Positions 61,988 through 64,000 of a stretch of DNA of 64,000 bases are shown piece after piece. The stretch comes from Sulfurimicrobium sp. GTDB taxonomy: Bacteria > Pseudomonadota > Gammaproteobacteria > Burkholderiales > Sulfuricellaceae. Where the stretch lies: assembly GCA_030652035.1 (NCBI GenBank), contig JAUSBJ010000034.1, positions 1 to 64,000 on the forward strand, in the 5' to 3' direction. Position 1 is the stretch's first letter. Every line of letters begins with the position of its first letter. Both the position numbers and the translations under genes were made by a program. The notes beneath the pieces were generated by a model. It had not been told where the DNA came from. It was given only the letters and a program-made list of their open reading frames with translations, and did not search any database.

Positions 61988-62932
61988 GTGGGCTGGCGCA
62001 GCGTGGTTATTGCCAATCCTGCCACACTGACGCTGGTAGATCGCGCCCTGACCATTGAACAAGGCACCAACTCGGCTCGGGTCATGCTGGAGGACATCAG
62101 CGTACTGGTGCTCGACCACCCGCAAATCAGCCTCACCGCGCCCCTGCTCTCCGCCTGTGCCGAAGCGCAGATTGCCGTGCTCACCGTCAACGCCTCGCAT
62201 CTGCCCAACGGCGTACTGCTGCCCTACCTGCCACATAGCCGCGCGCTCAAGGTGATGACCGCGCAACTGGCACAGACCCAGCCCGACAGGAAGCGGCTAT
62301 GGCAGCGCATTGTGCGGTTCAAGATACGCAATCAGGCCTCTGTGCTCGCCCGTGCCGGCCAGCCTGACGATGCCCGCCGCTTGCAGCAGCTTGCGCGTGA
62401 CGTGCGCTCGGGCGACCCGGACAATTGCGAAGCGCAGGCCGCACAGATTTATTTCCGCGGCCTGTTCAACCCGCACTTCCATCGCGGCCAGTCGCGATTT
62501 CACAATGCGGCGCTCAACTACGGTTACGCCGTGGTGCGCGCGGCGATTGCCCGCACGCTGACAGGCTACGGATTTCTCCCTGCCTTCGGGCTGTTTCATC
62601 ACAGTGAGCAGAACGCCTTCAATCTCGCCGACGACCTGATCGAGCCCTATCGCCCCTTGGTCGATGCCGCCGTACTGGCACATTACCCCGAAGAACCCGC
62701 CCGCGACCTGGAGCCTGCCGACAAAGGGCGGCTCGTCTCTCTCCTGCACGAAGATGTAACGCTTTCCAGCCACAGCCCGGAAGATGGCAGCTGCACCCTG
62801 CTTGCCGCCATCGAAGCGACCATCTCCGGCCTGTCCGCCATCGTGCTGCAAAATGCACAGCACGAACGACTGGCGCTGCCCCTTCTGGGCGCAGGCGCAA
62901 TTTCGCCAACCGGCGATTTTGACGAGCCATGA
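61988..62932 (+). CDS. cas1: CRISPR integrase subunit Cas1
   Basis: 314 residues. The metal ligands appear as Glu in NCEAQAAQIYF, His in FGLFHHSEQNAFNL and Glu in DDLIEPYRPLVD. TILVSHPATLTL-like start (IANPATLTLVDRALTI) and VLVLDHPQISLTAPLL match type II Cas1. With Cas2 it integrates new spacers. GTG start three bases after the cas9 stop; its end overlaps cas2 by four bases (ATGA). Confidence 0.96.
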   Translation: MGWRSVVIANPATLTLVDRALTIEQGTNSARVMLEDISVLVLDHPQISLTAPLLSACAEAQIAVLTVNASHLPNGVLLPYLPHSRALKVMTAQLAQTQPDRKRLWQRIVRFKIRNQASVLARAGQPDDARRLQQLARDVRSGDPDNCEAQAAQIYFRGLFNPHFHRGQSRFHNAALNYGYAVVRAAIARTLTGYGFLPAFGLFHHSEQNAFNLADDLIEPYRPLVDAAVLAHYPEEPARDLEPADKGRLVSLLHEDVTLSSHSPEDGSCTLLAAIEATISGLSAIVLQNAQHERLALPLLGAGAISPTGDFDEP

Positions 62933-63261
62933 GCATCGCCACCCGCCGCTATATGCGCCTGCTCGTATTCTTCGATTTACCCGTCACCACCCGCGAGAAG
63001 CGGCGCGTCTACACCATCTTTCGCCGCTTCCTGATCCAGGACGGTTACGACATGATCCAGTGGTCGGTGTATGGGCGCATGGTGAACGGCATGGACGATG
63101 CCGAGAAACATTTGAAACGGCTTGCGGATAACTTGCCCAAGGAAGGTTCGATACGCTGCCTGCAAGTCAGCGAAAAGCAATTCGCGAACATGAAACTGCT
63201 GGTAGGCACCAAATCTTTTCAGGAAAAAAAGGTCAATACCGATCAGATGCTGCTTTTCTGA
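62929..63261 (+). CDS. cas2: CRISPR integration subunit Cas2
   Basis: 110 residues of the ferredoxin-like Cas2 fold: MRLLVFFDLPVTTREKRRVYTIFRRFLIQDGYDMIQWSVYGRMV with the conserved Asp in FFDLP, and a C-terminal end typical of type II Cas2 (KQFANMKLLVGTKSFQEKKVN). It forms the Cas1-Cas2 adaptation complex. It is the last cas gene; no csn2 or cas4 follows, which fits subtype II-C. Confidence 0.96.
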   Translation: MSIATRRYMRLLVFFDLPVTTREKRRVYTIFRRFLIQDGYDMIQWSVYGRMVNGMDDAEKHLKRLADNLPKEGSIRCLQVSEKQFANMKLLVGTKSFQEKKVNTDQMLLF

Positions 63262-63266
63262 GCAGG

Positions 63267-63319
63267 AAAAAATTAACCCGAACTGCCCAACCGGCAAGCC
63301 AGCCGGGCAGTTCGGGTTA
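63267..63319 (-). terminator. intrinsic terminator at the cas-proximal end of the CRISPR array
   Basis: TAACCCGAACTGCCC (63274-63288) and GGGCAGTTCGGGTTA (63305-63319) form a perfect 15-bp stem, with a second possible hairpin in the loop. On the minus strand the stem is followed by TTAATTTTTT (63267-63273), a strong U-run; on the plus strand no U-run follows. It therefore ends minus-strand transcripts coming from the array. The segment GGCAAGCCAGCCGGGC (63293-63308) matches the tracrRNA terminator core in 15 of 16 bases. Confidence 0.8.
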
Positions 63320-63323
63320 GGGT

Positions 63324-64000
63324 ATTGTAGCTTACCGGGGTGAGAGAGGGAGCTACAACCAATCTGATTGACGGGATCGCTGCGATGTAATTGTAGCTTA
63401 CCGGGGTGAGAGAGGGAGCTACAACGGTCAAGCAGTTCCAGGCTTCACGCTCGAAATTGTAGCTTACCGGGGTGAGAGAGGGAGCTACAACAGTCTATCG
63501 AATCGCTTGCTGCAATGTTGGATTGTAGCTTACCGGGGTGAGAGAGGGAGCTACAACAGGAGGATTGAGATTGAACAAGTAAAACCGATTGTAGCTTACC
63601 GGGGTGAGAGAGGGAGCTACAACCACCATTGCGCGACCTGTCCGGCGATGCTGATTGTAGCTTACCGGGGTGAGAGAGGGAGCTACAACTCGAGCTTCTC
63701 GTGCACCAGCGCCCAAGTCATTGTAGCTTACCGGGGTGAGAGAGGGAGCTACAACAGACATTACTGTGTTCGTTGAGAGCGGGAAATTGTAGCTTACCGG
63801 GGTGAGAGAGGGAGCTACAACCATCAGGGCCGCAGGGTATACAACAAATCAATTGTAGCTTACCGGGGTGAGAGAGGGAGCTACAACCGATGTAAGGGAA
63901 CCACGTCGCGGCTGTTGATTGTAGCTTACCGGGGTGAGAGAGGGAGCTACAACACGCGATGCTGGCGTAGAGCCACCGCCGATATTGTAGCTTACCGGGG
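63324..64000 (-). CRISPR. type II-C CRISPR array, cas-proximal part
   Basis: Ten complete identical 36-base repeats begin at 63324 and recur every 66 bases; an eleventh starts at 63984 and is cut by the window edge. Plus-strand repeats start ATTGTAGCTTACCGGGG and end GAGGGAGCTACAAC. All ten visible spacers are exactly 30 bases and all differ. The complement (starting GTTGTAGCTCCC, ending GCTACAAT) is the Neisseria-type crRNA-strand repeat, and the tracrRNA pairs with it, so crRNAs come from the minus strand. No degenerate repeat is seen at this end. Confidence 0.97.

Noticed and set aside
63495-63824. Open frames across the CRISPR array on both strands with a repeating peptide
   Set aside because: They are translations of the 66-base repeat-spacer unit, a multiple of three, and not genes.

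Overview
The window reads as chromosomal DNA of a flagellated Gram-negative bacterium, most likely a betaproteobacterium of the Nitrosomonadales type. This is an inference from gene content: DksA with a complete zinc finger, an rnfABCDGE-nth operon, ilvE followed by a CHCC zinc-finger gene, prlF-yhaV, and a Neisseria-like type II-C CRISPR-Cas locus. No rRNA or tRNA gene was seen. Gene density is high and no gene-free stretch exceeds 300 bases.

Layout. (1) 1-5149, plus strand: the end of a TPR/O-GlcNAc-transferase-like (SPINDLY) protein, then a flagellar filament block fliC-flaG-fliD-fliS-fliT behind a near-perfect sigma-28 promoter. (2) 5211-30256, minus strand and convergent with block 1: a 25-kb glycan island of tightly packed genes. 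It starts with the CDP-sugar genes rfbF-rfbG-rfbH, followed by a sialate-synthase/cupin fusion, a YerE-like TPP enzyme, two C-methyltransferase-like proteins, a Nudix hydrolase, four radical SAM proteins (one with a B12-binding-like domain), an unknown protein, a HAD phosphatase, a sugar-nucleotide SDR lacking its catalytic Tyr, a sulfotransferase-like protein and two multi-domain glycosyltransferases. The position beside the filament genes suggests flagellin glycosylation, but O-antigen synthesis is not excluded. (3) 30442-38605, minus strand: rnfABCDGE-nth followed by FIST, DUF1841 and DUF3025 genes. (4) 38727-43341: housekeeping genes (dksA, a cbbY-like HAD gene, bcp, arnD-like, zinc finger, ilvE). 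(5) 43429-43579: a MITE-like inverted-repeat element. (6) 43608-56337, plus strand: a nucleotide second-messenger block with a CHASE2 adenylate cyclase, SH3 and M48 proteins, a class II cAMP phosphodiesterase, a GAF/PilB-like ATPase, a GAF/HD-GYP protein, an APH/P-loop kinase, a cNMP-binding protein and a PAS-PAS-GGDEF-EAL protein. (7) 56356-58467, minus strand: rimO and the prlF-yhaV toxin-antitoxin pair with a palindromic operator. (8) 58574-64000: a type II-C CRISPR-Cas system with an antisense tracrRNA gene, cas9, cas1, cas2, a minus-strand terminator and an array of at least 10 spacers running off the right edge.

The most unusual content is in the glycan island. Two paralogous proteins join a Rossmann-like domain, a conserved C-x5-C-x2-C-x-C-[KE]-R-L motif and a radical SAM domain. 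They sit among further radical SAM, TPP, NeuB-like and CDP-dideoxysugar enzymes, which together could make a branched or otherwise unusual sugar. The CRISPR locus is a complete Neisseria-type system in which the tracrRNA gene and the array appear to end in related terminator sequences.
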